A DNA stretch of 64,000 nt from Periplaneta americana (lineage: Eukaryota > Arthropoda > Insecta > Blattodea > Blattidae): contig NC_091131.1 in assembly GCF_040183065.1 (NCBI RefSeq), positions 104,684,830-104,748,829 on the forward strand. The letters run 5' to 3'. A model generated the notes under the pieces. The model made no database searches, was not told where the DNA came from, and worked only from the letters and a program-made list of their open reading frames with translations. This document shows positions 1 through 11,192 of this stretch, one piece after another. Both the position numbers and the translations under genes were made by a program. The stretch's first letter is position 1, and each line of letters starts with the position of its first letter.

Positions 1-138
1 GACATTTTTGCACTAAAAACTTAAACATGCCAATTTACATATACTAAAACTAGTACCTACATCTATCAGGCAGTAGGATATTTCGCTTGACGATATGTGT
101 CAGGGGAAGAACAATTGTTTGTATGCATCTGAAGCCTG

Positions 139-140
<2 letters not shown>

Positions 141-211
<71 letters not shown>
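141..211. repeat. (TTAC)n microsatellite, LINE 3' tail
   Basis: About 17 perfect tetramers lie at the 3' end of the - strand LINE. Their position shows they were added with the element and are not an independent microsatellite. Confidence 0.95.
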
Positions 212-1178
212 TGGCTTTTAAGGAACCCGAAGGTTCATTGCCGCTCTCACATAAGCCCGCCATCGGTCCCTATCCTGAGAAAGATTAATTCAGTCCTTAG
301 CATCATATCCCACCTCCCTAAAATCCATTTTAATATTATCCTCCCATCTACGTCTCGGTCTCCCCAAAGGTGTTATTCCCTCCGGCCTCCCAACTGACAC
401 TCTATATGCATTTCTAGATTCGTCCATACGTGCTACATGCCCTGCCCATCTCAAACGTCTGGATTTAATGTTCCTAATTATGTCAGGTGAAGAATACAAT
501 GCGTGCAGTTCTGTGTTGCATAACTTTCTCCATTCTCCTGTAACTTCATCCCTCTTAGCGCCCAAATATTTTCCTAAGAACCTTATTCTCAAACACTCTT
601 AATCTCTGTTCATCTCTCAAAGTGAGAGACCAAGTTTCACAACCATACACAACCAACATAACTTGTTTTATAAATTCCAACTTTCAGATTTTTTGACAAC
701 AGACTAGATGATAATAGCTTCTCAACCGAATAATAACAGTCATTGCCCATATTTATCCTGCGTTTAATTTCCTCCCGAGTGTCATTTATATTTGTTACCG
801 TTGCTCCAAGGAATTTGAATTTTTCCATCTGTTCGAAGGATAAATCTCCAATTTTTATAGTTCCATTTCGTACAATATTCTGGTCACAAGACATAATCAT
901 ATACTTTTTTTTCGGGATTTACTTCCAAACCTATTGCTTTAAATACTTGCTTCAAGTAGAATTTCCGTGTTTTCCCTAATCGTTCATGGATTTTCTCCTA
1001 ACATATTCACGTCATCCGCATAGACAAGAATCTGATGTAATCCGTTCAATTCCAAACCCTCTCTGTTATCCTGAACTTTCCTAATGGTATATTGTAGAGC
1101 GAAGTTAAAAAGCAAAGGTGATAGTGCATCTCCTTGCTTTAGACCTCAGTGAATTGGAAAAGCATCAGATAAAAACGC
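141..1178 (-). mobile_element. 5'-truncated RTE-type LINE with (TAAG)n tail
   Basis: Read on the - strand this is the 3' third of a non-LTR retrotransposon. Near 1150-1010 are reverse-transcriptase motifs [14 protein letters not shown] and YADDVN. Then come the thumb and connection region (900-640, with FKFLGATVTN) and the C-terminal tail GRPRRRWEDNIKM (about 590-290). Several stops and frame breaks show it is dead. The 3' end runs into about 17 copies of TAAG (141-211). The flanking CTGAAGCCTGAC (129-140) and CTGAAGTCTGAC (1179-1190) form a 12-bp target-site duplication with one mismatch, so 5' truncation happened at insertion. Confidence 0.88.
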
Positions 1179-1389
1179 CTGAAGTCTGACTAGTATAATA
1201 TATAACTAGTCGGCGATGTATGCAATGGAGGGGGGAAAGGAACTAGTCACCCCACCCCATTATCTCTTGGTCTAGTTGTCTCATAAGTGATGCCTTGTTG
1301 ATATCACTTGTGAGGTTCAGATCTGTCTTCGGACAGTTGACTAAACAACAACTAATTCTAGATACAATCTTTACAGTACCGGTATAGTA

Positions 1390-2890
1390 ATTTTTTTCGA
1401 ATGGTCGCACTTTGGCACAGTCTGTATGGACCCACTGTTTGTATTTCGTGCAGTGAATCATATCTCTGGCGCCACACTTAATTTGCAGTTTTTGCAATAC
1501 TATGTTGCTTCTTCTTCTTTTTCTTCTTCTTCTTCTTCTTCTTCTTCTTCTTCTTCTTCTTCTGGGACTACAATAAGCTTCTTTATTTTTTTGAGCTTCT
1601 GAACATTTTGTTTCTGCTTAAGAGTTTCCTTGTAAGGAGAACTTGTCAGAACAGAGCAGCAGGTGTTGAAACTATTCTCCTCTTTCTTTCTCCTTTAGGA
1701 GGAGGTGATATTATGTCTTTACAGACGTGAAGTGTCCTGTTTTCAGTGAAGGTCCAGGAGTCATATTACTTTCCGGAACTGTCTGTTTGAGGGTCTTCGG
1801 CGTCTTCACTTCAATTCTGCATACTGGAGACTGCTTCCGATGCTGAAAAGCCATTGTCGTTGAAGACTTCTGGATCAACTGGTCAAATTCCGCACTACTT
1901 GAAACTGTTAATGGCAACTTATATGCTTGACGATCTTACATATGCAAAAGAGTTTGGTAATGTCATTTCAGGGTGAGTGCGTATCCACTTGTTACACTTC
2001 TGGTAGAAATCTATCGATAAAGGTTTGAAGAAGCCAACATCCAGAGGCTAGCGTTTATGTGTGGTATGAACTGGGATCGATATCATTATCAGACCATTAT
2101 TCTTGGTTAATTAAATGCCTCTAGATTTTTGTGTGGGTAGAATGACGCTCCAATATCAAAAGAAAACTTTCCTCTCTTTTTGGTTGTGCATAATCAATAA
2201 AACGTTGCAACCATTGTACAAACACTTTAGATGTTATCCATCCATTTTCGATACAAGCAAATTTGGTACCTGGAGAAGCGCCTTCAGAAAGTGTCTGCTT
2301 AAATCGCAGCCTCTTGAAAATTAACACCGGTGAAACATATATTCCTGACGTTCTCATACAACACACGCAGATGGTGTTTGTTTCTCTTTCTCCACTTGTT
2401 ATTCCTCCAATCTGGTGTTTTTCTTTCATCCCTAGGATTTTCTGGGTTTCTGGATCGTTGACAGGACGGTCTCGTCCATACTGAATATTCTTGTGCCATC
2501 CAAATGATTGCTGTCAACAACATCTGCAATAACTTAAAAAATGTTGTCACACCTTCTCTATCGAAGCCCTGAGCCCTTGCTATGGAAGTAGCTTCAGGCT
2601 GCCATAGATTTCTGAATGACGATATATAAATTCATAATACCACTTATCTCCTGCCATTTTATTTTCTCTATTGAAAGGATATAGTATATTATTTGCTTCC
2701 GCAATCTGGTATGCTAAGCGTTTTAAGTCATTTCTTGTCAAGCCGGAAGATCTTTCTTCTAGAAGAAGTGCGTGCTTGGCCAGTTCGTCCTCAATTTCTT
2801 TCGGAAGGTCTAAAGTCCTACCGAAAGCCCGAATGTGGTGAACAAAATTCATGTTAGTGCCATCCAATCTTCTTTTCATTGCGCCTTTTG
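1390..2890 (-). pseudogene. Pogo/Tigger-like DDE transposase, decayed
   Basis: Fragments in order on the - strand are: an N-terminal CENP-B/psq-type DNA-binding part (2879-2580, with LPKEIEDELAKHALLLEERS); the first catalytic Asp in the block FSMDETVLSTIQKPRK (about 2500); the core MKEKHQIGGITSGERETN to GWITSKVFVQWLQRFID (2429-2160); and a C-terminal PHD-like cysteine-rich part (1490-1380, HCTKYKQWVHTDCA). The second catalytic motif, normally LDGH or LDNH, reads LERH, so its Asp is lost. At least one frameshift separates the first Asp block from the core. Family assignment rests on order and spacing of motifs. Inverted repeats were not located. Confidence 0.8.
1506..1562. repeat. (TTC)n microsatellite
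   Basis: A near-perfect TTC/TCT run of about 57 bp lies in the 3' part of the decayed pogo-like element. Confidence 0.95.
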
Positions 2891-2899
2891 GTACGTTTT

Positions 2900-3712
2900 A
2901 CGTTTTCGTAGCAGCATTGAGGCCGGGAACTTCATTCCTATATACTATTACAGTCTTACTAATAAACCGTGTATAATTTTTATACCAGACTTATGCAGAG
3001 TTGAGACAGAAAACTTTACTAATAAACCATGCAGAAGCGAGGGACGTATAAACAGCCTGTAACTATACAATGGGAATTGCTTTGCAGTAGTTATATACAC
3101 GAAACCCCTTGTTTAAGCGTTGTATATAGAGAAAAAAATGGTCGCCCCTCTAACAGCTGTTCGTATCGACTGTCACTTTATGATGATGGTTGCCTAGTAA
3201 CCAAAGAAGAACAAACCAAAGAGCAGAGAATAATTAGAATAATATTACTGTAGCTTGTATACTCTTTGACCAAAATATAGTATGGTAATCGATTAGAGCC
3301 AGTTGTACTAACGATACTTAACACGCCACACTAAAGCGCTCTACCGGATGCAATAGAGAACCTCAGATATTCTATTATCTTTCGTAACGAAGTAATGACG
3401 AAACTATGACGTAGCTGTGTAACAGTTGTACTGTTATACGCGACGTATGTAGTGATTATTAGTAAGGAATTTACACACTACGTATAAATGAGCTACTCAT
3501 TGTATAAGTACAACACAGTTAAACGTCTGTATATAGAGTTTTTATTAGTAAGACCGTTATTGTTCTCTTCATCATTCCTTCTTCCCAACTTTCATACTTT
3601 CCTCGTTTTGACATTTCCTGAAGTCCATAATTTATATTACGAATATTGTGTTACGCATATCTATACTATAAATTAATGAAAAGCAAATGCCAGCAGAAAT
3701 TTCAAATCAAAT
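2900..3712. other. Unassigned sequence
   Basis: A+T-rich DNA with no recognisable coding segment. A short phrase, GTATATAGAG, recurs near 3123 and 3530. It may include the 5' end of the pogo-like element and its terminal repeat, which I could not define. Confidence 0.5.
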
Positions 3713-4330
3713 ACATGGGTCATTCGAAAATTAGTGGCAACATTCCTAGTATTCAGCTCTCCTAGCAGTGACAAATGTGAGTTGGTAATATGAGATGTAG
3801 TGGTGTCTGACATATGTTATTTGTAAGTTGTAAGGTAAAAATCACATTTATACTTCATATGCAATGATTGCAATAATAAGACTGTCATCTGTAGTGACCT
3901 AAGGCAAAAAATGTAGACATGAGCAGAACCCATTGAATACCCATCCCATTATCCTTCGCAATGGTGTTCGTTGTCACGTGACTGCTCAAGTGATTAATTT
4001 ACTATCAGATAGAATTTGATAATTCTGGAGTATCTTCCGAATTCTCTGGTTATGAGTCCCAGCGCCTACGACTTTTTTCTCTACGATGAAAGAACCACTG
4101 ACAGGGATAAGTTTTAGAAATAGACAGGTCATTATAACAGTTGTAAAGTAGTCAATTAGAAGCTTAGAGGAAAATTACGCTTTGGATGGTATTCGTCACC
4201 TTCCAGAGACGCGACGGCGGGTACGTGATAATGGAGGAGATTACTTTCAATATCACAAGTATGCCAATCGTGAATAAATAAGCATTTGTTCTTAATTAAA
4301 GTGTTGCCACCAATTTTCGATGACCCTTGT
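3713..4330 (+). mobile_element. Mariner-type element, internally deleted, with ~30-bp TIRs
   Basis: The terminal inverted repeats are at 3713-3743 (starts ACATGGGTCATTCGAAAATT) and 4301-4330 (reverse complement starts ACAAGGGTCATCGAAAATTG) and match at about 28 of 31 positions. The interior holds only the transposase C-terminus. Near 4050 is a block reading SPSAYDFFLY, where the Asp fits the third catalytic residue of mariner-like enzymes. After a frame break, an open segment at 4161-4277 contains LEENYALDGIRHLPETRRRV and NGGDYFQYHKYANRE. The element lies just upstream of the IR exon at 4420. Confidence 0.82.
4161..4277 (+). pseudogene. Mariner-like transposase C-terminal fragment
   Basis: A 38-codon open segment ends at TAA (4275-4277) about 24 bp inside the right inverted repeat. 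The motif RVRDNGGDYF near the C-terminus is typical of mariner/IS630-like transposases. The upstream catalytic core is missing or decayed, so no protein is expected. Confidence 0.75.
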
Positions 4331-4419
4331 AGTTTGGTTCTGATTAATGTACGCCTCTTTGCACGTTTTTCTTTCAGCGAGTAGATATGCATATTATATG
4401 TTTCATTTTTTTCCTCCAG

Positions 4420-6857
4420 GAAGCTTCAGACAGGAATTTGCAAAATGTGTATGACAAGCTGATTAAAGACGACATTCAAAACTTTCCAAAAACAGAGAAG
4501 GAAGGCTTATTACGTCTATGCGGCACTGAGAAGTACGCGTTCATGACTGCTGACTTCTTCGTGAAGGTGTACAGAAATGATTTAACTTGTGAGATTGTAG
4601 AAATACCTCAGATCGGTGTGACAACATATGGAAGCGTACTTGTAGACAAGGAGTCGCCTTACATTCCGTTGTTCAATAAGAAGTAAGTATACCAATATTT
4701 CATATTCTCTTCCATGAGCCAGTCGTTTGGAAAACACTTCAAAATAGCATTGTCCTGGACCGGATACGGTAAATTGCCTCCCAGGTCAAATATTACGTAA
4801 ATTTCCTCCTAATTACATGCGCTTGCGGTACGTAAATTGCCTCCTCTTTACATGAGAAAGCTAACGTGCTTCCCATTTGTAAATACGCCACTATAACCTA
4901 CATTTTCTTTCCCAATTGCAGACTTAGAACTGTCAGTAATATACGTTTACGTGCATAATGCGCACATATTACTGGCAAGGTTGAAAATGTAGTTCAGTAT
5001 GATTATAATGTTTTACTTCTTCGGTTAGAGAAACTTCGTCATAAAATTGAAAATGGAAATAGCCCTTACAAACTCAAGTCGAGTAATCTGTTTTTGTCGA
5101 AGTGCAAGTAATTTTATTTCGTGAAAATAATTTTGTGTGCAAAACAGATTTATTTATTTCATCCAGGCTTCTAAGCGACACATGGGCGTTGCTCTATATT
5201 TGTTTTAAAACTTCAATGAAGTGATAAAAATGTTCGGATGGTTGGCGTTGAAAAGACTGTTAGGTTTTCTATGGAATGACGTCATTTCGGCGGAGGAATA
5301 AGTAGTAGGCCCCTACTGTGTGAGTTACACTCAAGGCGGATTTGATTATACGACTTTCTATGCAAATAGGAGGCAATTTACGTATTTATAAAAAGGTAAA
5401 CATGGAGGCAATTTACATTACCTACCTCTCCTGGACTTGTCGAATTGCACTTAGACCAGTGTTACCCACACAATATCATTCAAATTCTTGTACATAAGCA
5501 GAAGAATTCATGTAAAATAAATAATTAATATAGCCCTGCAATCTAACTTAGATAGCAATTTAAATGTTGTTAAATCTTGCAGATTGTTTCGCTCGTGTAC
5601 CAGTTCACTGCATTTTTATCGATTACATATTGTCACTTTTGTCTTGTCACCGATATAGGCCTACACCAAATAAATTTACTTTTACGGAATATCACTTCTA
5701 TAATACAGACTGAATAAGAACTATAGGGGCAAACTTCAGGAAGTGATTCCTGGAAGGAAAAGAAAGAAAAAAGTTCTTGTGAATATATGTCTGGAAATGC
5801 AGAGTCTGGAATACAGCATTATAATTGCATTACATCCCACTGCACGACACTAGCTGTTTAATTTCTGACAACTTTAGAATATATATTCGAAGTCTCCCCA
5901 TGAGCTTTAATGCAATCGCTACGCGTAGACGCACTCGTTCGAAGGATCGGGTTTGTATCCGAATAGCTTCACTGACTGCATTGACAAGTTGTTCAAGTAT
6001 CTGCACATCAGGAGCTGGCTTAGCATACACAGCACTTTATAGGATGCCCTCACAGATAAAAATCATGTGAGTTTAAGTCCGGTGACCAGGAGGGTCAAGT
6101 GATAGGACCTCGTCTGATCCATCTGCCGAAAATACTTCTTTACATATGTGGGTTACGGCTGTTCTAATTTAGATCCGTATCCATTAATAATACAAGATTT
6201 GTTAGTGTCACTGTACTTAGGCACTAATAAAAGACCAATTTATTTACAGTCGTGGTATGGTTTTGTCGTTAATTATACTGAGCAAACTTGGATGTCCCAT
6301 TACAACTATCTGCGATTTTTCGGGGTTCAACCTCAATCTAAATTTTTGCGCCCACAGATAAATATAATTTGTCTTCAGTCAGTTAGTTCATCAGAACGAA
6401 AGTGTACATAGATTTGTAAGTCGTCGGGAAACAAGTGGTATCTTGAGTACTGTATGGTGTTTGTCACATCGTTAATATAAAAAGTAGAGGTCTTAATATT
6501 CTGAAAAATAAATGCATAGTTGCTAGATAATCATACGCAGTAACCGAGTGATAATTTCAGTAGTGTATGTTTTGCCACACACTGTATATTACCATTACTA
6601 AAAGCATATTATTCTAAAATGCATTGTCTACTTACAGACTGAACGACATCACATCTTTTGGAATAATAAAGCGAATTCGAGAGCAATCTGCTCCGTCGAT
6701 AATACAGGACATCGCAGAATCTAAAGTGACGAGAGTCTCTCTGCAAACGGTCGCTCCTATCTTGTTCATCCTGGGTATCGGTGTCGTCACTGGTGTATCC
6801 TGCCTCGGCGTTGAGCATTTGGTTCATCACCACAAACGACGGCAACACACACAATAA
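4420..6857 (+). CDS. Ionotropic receptor (IR), last two exons (5' partial)
   Basis: Exon 1 is 4420-4682 and exon 2 is 6638-6857. Acceptors are TTCCTCCAG before 4420 and CTTACAG before 6638, and the donor is GTAAGT at 4683. Joining completes an AAA codon and keeps frame, giving about 160 residues. Exon 1 encodes the end of ligand-binding lobe S2 (EKYAFMTADFFVKVY, CEIVEIPQIG, and KESPYIPLFN just before the splice). Exon 2 starts with a helix (LNDITSFGIIKRIREQ), continues into a hydrophobic segment VAPILFILGIGVVTGVSCLG (the last membrane helix), then a short basic His/Arg tail and TAA. IRs are insect chemosensory cation channels derived from ionotropic glutamate receptors and act in sensory-neuron dendrites. 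The pore and S1 exons are not visible and probably lie before the window. Nothing is disrupted in the visible part. Subtype is not assignable. Confidence 0.82.
4751..5440. mobile_element. Inverted-repeat element in the IR intron
   Basis: The left end (TGTCCTGGACCGGATACGG, then AAATTGCCTCC repeated) is mirrored at the right end (GGAGGCAATTTACATTACC, then CTCTCCTGGACTTG). Between them is about 600 bp of non-coding A+T-rich DNA. The AAATTGCCTCC phrase occurs at least twice in each arm. This looks like a non-autonomous DNA transposon of about 690 bp. The exact termini and target duplication are not certain. Confidence 0.65.
5830..6130 (-). pseudogene. Mariner/IS630-like transposase fragment
   Basis: On the - strand, near 6110-6040, a frame-broken block resembles the SPDL...DFYLWG catalytic region. 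It is followed by VYAKPAPDVQILEQLVNAVSEAIR and RVRLRVAIALKLMGR (6030-5830), the usual C-terminal helices of these transposases. There are stops and shifts, and it lies in the IR intron. A relative with more of the protein is at 59008-60377. Confidence 0.65.
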
Positions 6858-6858
6858 A
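6853..6858 (+). terminator. Polyadenylation signal overlapping the IR stop
   Basis: AATAAA overlaps the TAA stop codon at 6855-6857. If used, the 3' UTR would be only about 10-30 nt long. A transposon begins at 6942, which leaves little original 3' UTR, so the true signal may lie further on. Confidence 0.4.
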
Positions 6859-7965
6859 GCGAGCCAGTCGGGTCAAAATGTTCCATGACAGAAGCTTTTC
6901 TTTCACATATCCCTCGGCGCGATACCACAGTCTAGTATATACAGTCGCGAAGCTCAATACGTAGTAAATATGCAAACATGAGGTAGTTTCTCACCACTAG
7001 GATAGCTAATATCGCCTCATTACCGGAGTCCGTGGATATCCAGAGTACCGCAATCGTTTGAGCCGGCAAATGCCGACAAATCCGCCATTGTTAGTCCAGC
7101 GCGCGCTATGCAGTATACAGTAGCATAGGGAAAGAATGTAATTTAAGTGCGAAAAAATGTAATGCTGCTGTGTTCAGAACTGCTCACAGAGAACTGAAAA
7201 AAGCGCACATTTGTTTTCTCTGTGACAAGGTGAAAGAAATAAGGAAAAAGGAAAGAAGTGACTATAAATATAAAAAGGAACGATCCACTACCTAAGCGAG
7301 CATACATTGTGAGATTAATGAATGACTGTATTTTGATATTTTTTTTTTAAATTGGGCCCCAAAATATTTTTATAAAACTAATCTAGAATTTAAGTTGTTT
7401 CAGCAATGATATTTCTACATAAAACAAATGAAAATCACATACCTATTAGGATCAGTGCCAAATTTTTACCATCTTCTCCCTTTCAAATCAAGCATTTCTG
7501 AATTTAATCCTATTTGCTATTTGCAAGAATGACATAATATATTTGTGAAGTTCTGAATTCATTCTTGAGACAAGATTGTATTGTTTGGCTCGATTGGAAA
7601 ATGCAGAGACCGTAGGAACTAGAAACCCTATTAAGATTAGACTGATGTGAAATTTCAATTTTCTAAACTATTCTAGGTAGATCTCTGAAATTTTGTACTT
7701 TTAATTTGCAATTTTAAATTGTATAAATTTAGGTTTTCAAAAATTGCTACTATTATAGCCAGAATTTTTGTCTACATAGGCTACTTGTCAGACCTTCAGA
7801 AACAAAACTTACTATACAATTTTCCTTTTATTTTACTAAAAAAATAATTAAAAATATTTAATGCACTAAAAGTGTAAAAAAAAAAGGAAAAAATTCAACT
7901 CGAGCGTAAAAAATAGTATTAAAAATACCTTTTATTAATATTCTGGCTGATATGCATATATAGTA

Positions 7966-8216
7966 TTATCAGGCAGTACATCTCACTTGACGATATGTGT
8001 CAGAGGAAGAACAATTGTTTGTACCGGTATGCATCTGAAGTCTGATTAGTGGAATATGTAGCTAATCGGCAAAGTATGCACTGGAGGGAGAAAGGAACTG
8101 GCCACCCTACCCCATTATGTCCTGGCCTAGTTGTCTCATGAGTGATGCCTTATTGGTGGTACTTATGAGATTCAAACATGTCTTCGGACATTTGACTAAA
8201 CAACAGCAACAACAAA
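7966..8216 (+). repeat. Interspersed repeat 'X', copy 2
   Basis: This is the uninterrupted copy of the ~240-bp family also at 63-1346 and 52762-53003. It begins near TTATCAGGCAGTACATCTC and ends GACTAAACAACAGCAACAAC. It lies inside the 3.6-kb element. Confidence 0.8.
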
Positions 8217-9397
8217 AAATATGAGTGTTAGGTATAATCCTGATAGTAAGTTTTGTTAAGAACATATTATTCAAAAACCTCTAATGATTATTGTAATACA
8301 ATAAACTCTATGTAAACTGTAAGAATTGTTTATGTATTTTCGTGATATGACTTCCTAAGCTAAAACGACATAAAATAAATAAATTAAAAAAAAAACTTAT
8401 ACAAAAAATCATGCACGTAGTACAAAATCTGTAGAAAGAGTAGAATTTTTAGCAATGAAAAATTTACAGTATATTAAAGTGGAGAAAATTCACTTCAAAG
8501 TTTTGGATGATGATAATAATGAACCAGGTATCTGTCTTTTTTATTTTCTAGGCATTTTGAAACATATAGACCTAGCATATTATTTTTTTTATTTTTTTTT
8601 TACCTTGGGGATTTGGTGAAGTGAATTTTAATGACAGGCAGAGTAATTATCTCATGCCCCCATGTTTTAGATTGCTGCCAGTGCACTTCATTAGAACCAG
8701 GTACCCAGCTTCGAAGCCGCTTAGCATATTATATACAGAACTTACCCTTATATATACTACCACGCTGTGCACACCTAACCTACACTAGTAAACAAAGGTG
8801 ACTAAAAAAACTATGTAAACTTACGAAAACACTATAATAGATCAATATTATTAACAAATCACTATAGACTGTAGACACTATTATAACACTAACAATAAAA
8901 CTGTTAGAAACTTGCAAATATTTCTTGTATCACAAACAGAAACCAAGCATGGAAAACACGTTGTTATGGCAACTAGCAACAGCGGAATTTTTCTTTAGAC
9001 AAGAGTTGTGTTCTCCTTTGTAACTGAATGTTTTTTAAAGGAAAGCAGCCTTTGAAGTAGGCCTAACACCTGTTAGATTCTATGAAGAAATATTTCGAGA
9101 AGTCGAGAAGCTACACTGGCTCAATCGGAAATCTAATATAATAAATAATGTATGAAATAGAGCGTAATTTCCAAAAATTGTCGCAGAATTCAGAGTGGAG
9201 GGCGTAGACGGAGCATTTAAATTAACAGTCAGAGCCCGCAGCCTTTTAAAAATGTGACCCTAAATAGCTGATAGACCGGTCGTATGGTCATGAAAATTGG
9301 CAGAGGGCATCTTTAGACCAAAAATGAATTTTTAAAGATAAAAACAAAGAAACGATTTTTTTGACCAAAAATGACAAAACCTCACGTCAGTGTATCC

Positions 9398-10073
9398 TTG
9401 GGGACATTATACTGAAATTACTAACTTGTATATTTTTAAAGCTAAATTCACAAAATATTTATCAGTAGTATATCTGGTTAGTAATAACACATGTACAAAA
9501 TTTCGTCTCTCTATAATAAGTGGTTTGCATTTTATTAATAACTTAATAGAATAATATTGTATTGCTTTATACAAAAAGTCCCATGCGTCACAATTTACAT
9601 TATTTTTAATTGATATTCACTTATATGATTCTTTATATACATTGGGACAAACATTACTATTGGAATTTTCTGTACAGCGAATGGGTAAATTACTAGGACA
9701 TTTTATGGCTATTAATTTTTTATTTTTTATAATAAAAATTCTAGTAATTTACTGATTAATTTTACAGCAAACCCTATAATAATCTTTGATTCCATGTATG
9801 TAAGGATCCATATAAGTAAAAATCACTTAAGAATAATGTCAATTGTAGTGCAAGCGCCTTTTTTTATATAAAGCGGTTCAATATTTCAATAAAATAATTA
9901 ATAAAATGCAAACCACGTATCATAGGCGGATGCAATTTTGTACACTTGTCACTATTAACCAGATATATCAGTGATAAAAGTTTGATGAAGTAAGTATGGT
10001 AGTTATGGATTTCGCTGTTGTGAACTCTTAATACTAATGAACTTCGCGAAATTTCAGTATAGTGTCCCCTTAT
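9398..10073. mobile_element. Foldback (long inverted repeat) element, ~330-bp arms
   Basis: The arms 9398-9720 and about 9745-10073 are imperfect reverse complements along their whole length. Outer ends are TTGGGGACATTATACTGAAA and the complement of TTTCAGTATAGTGTCCCCTT. Mid-arm, GTGGTTTGCATTTTATTAAT (9522) pairs with ATTAATAAAATGCAAACCAC (9898). At the centre, GTAAATTACTAG pairs with CTAGTAATTTACTG across a loop of about 40 nt. No coding content. Confidence 0.8.
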
Positions 10074-10668
10074 ATGCGGAAGCCGGAGAGTTCGCACGAG
10101 GAATGCAGTTGCAAATGTTTGCATTTATTGTTATTTTATTTGAAACATTGTTGTTTTAATTTGTTACCTGTAATTTATTAAGTTCTTGTTGCTGTAATAC
10201 CTACAACTGATACGGTTATGAAGGAGTGTATTGAACACTTAAATGTGTATTTATGCTATTGTAATTATTAAATGAAGTTTTTTTTACATTAGTATGTTGA
10301 CTGAAAATAATGTTCTATAATGTAAGAAGGTCCTTTAGAAGTTTATGCCCTTCAAATTAAAAATATCTGAGTTTTACTTTAAATATTCCTATCCCTAGCT
10401 TGTTGAAAAGGACTAACAATGGCGGCCGACTCGGTGATTGCGCTACTCTGGTATATCCACGGACTGCTCATTACAGGCAATGCAAAATAGTACCGTCACA
10501 GTCTATTGTTTCTAGCACCCTCAAAACTCAAACTTCGTGACTGTATATAGTAGAATGGCGATATCTTATAAAATATGATGCAAGGGATTGAAGTCTAGAC
10601 TTATATAATATTGTCTAACATATAACGAGATGGAATAAATTATTACGTTTATATTCTCAATTATTGTA

Positions 10669-10840
10669 ACCGCCACGGTGGATCAATGTTAGAGCGCTGA
10701 GCTTAAAATCCAGGAGGCCTGGTTTCAATTCCCACTCCACATGAATTTATAGCTTGTGTTGGATAAACCCGTGGCACAGGCAACATAGAGATTTTCTCCG
10801 GGCACTCTGGTTTTTCCTGTGACATCCCAACAATTCATCG

Positions 10841-10869
<29 letters not shown>
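10669..10869 (+). mobile_element. tRNA-derived SINE with (CAT)n end
   Basis: The head carries a box-A-like segment (GGTGGATCAATGTTAGAGCG) and a box-B-like segment (CTGGTTTCAATTCCC) about 35 bp apart, as in RNA polymerase III promoters. A unique body and a (CAT)n run at 10839-10869 follow. A diverged relative is at 52340-52530. It starts about 125 bp after the 3.6-kb element ends. Confidence 0.65.
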
Positions 10870-10871
<2 letters not shown>

Positions 10872-10899
10872 AATTCATTGCCAGTGTAATGTACACAGA

Positions 10900-11190
10900 T
10901 CACACACAATGTAGACCCACCATTTGTGTACTCTGGGTTGTCTCGGACGAACTAAGAGGTATACGCTTCTTGGCTCTAGCAACATCTATGAGCCGTGCTC
11001 GTAGAGTCGCGAAGAAAAATGGCAAGTTAAGGGGTTAGGTACAGCTTACAGGAATGTAAAGTTTTGGAAATATTCAACATTTTTTTGCTCCATTACTGTA
11101 TCTTGTACAGAAATGAAAATTGGTATGTGTGAAACACTGTCCTTCTGCTATATGAAAAAAATATATATATATATTTCTACGATTTAAAAA
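10900..11190. other. Unassigned sequence
   Basis: No gene or recognised repeat. A short (AT)n run is present near 11160-11175. Confidence 0.5.
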
Positions 11191-11192
11191 AA

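Larger units (their letters stand above)
63..1346 (+). repeat. Interspersed repeat 'X', copy 1, split by a LINE
   Basis: Two pieces, 63-140 and 1179-1346, together match the uninterrupted copies at 7966-8216 and 52762-53003. All three share the TTGACGATATGTGTCAG start region, the block around ACTGGCCACCCTACCCCATT and the end GTTGACTAAACAACA. In this copy an RTE-type LINE has landed in the middle. The family is about 240 bp with a CAA-rich end, which suggests a SINE-like or small non-autonomous element, but I see no clear tRNA-like head. Confidence 0.8.
6942..10543. mobile_element. 3.6-kb TA-flanked inverted-repeat DNA transposon, no transposase seen
   Basis: The ends are CAGTCGCGAAGCT (6942, preceded by TA) and AGCTTCGTGACTG-like AACTTCGTGACTG (ending 10543, followed by TA). 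Similarity continues inward: GGAGTCCGTGGATATCCAGA near 7026 is mirrored near 10450, and CCGCCATTGTTAGTCC near 7083 is mirrored near 10420. The ~150-bp arms are therefore imperfect. TA duplication suggests the Tc1/mariner superfamily. The interior holds repeat X copy 2, a foldback element and no recognisable transposase, so it is non-autonomous or has been enlarged by nesting. Confidence 0.75.

Noticed and set aside
2115..2484. Two + strand open frames of about 70 codons
   Set aside because: They are shadows of the pogo-like transposase on the opposite strand.
5700..5730. Extra IR exon after TAATACAG at 5706
   Set aside because: The following reading hits a stop within four codons, and direct joining of 4682 to 6638 is already in frame and gives the expected domain order.
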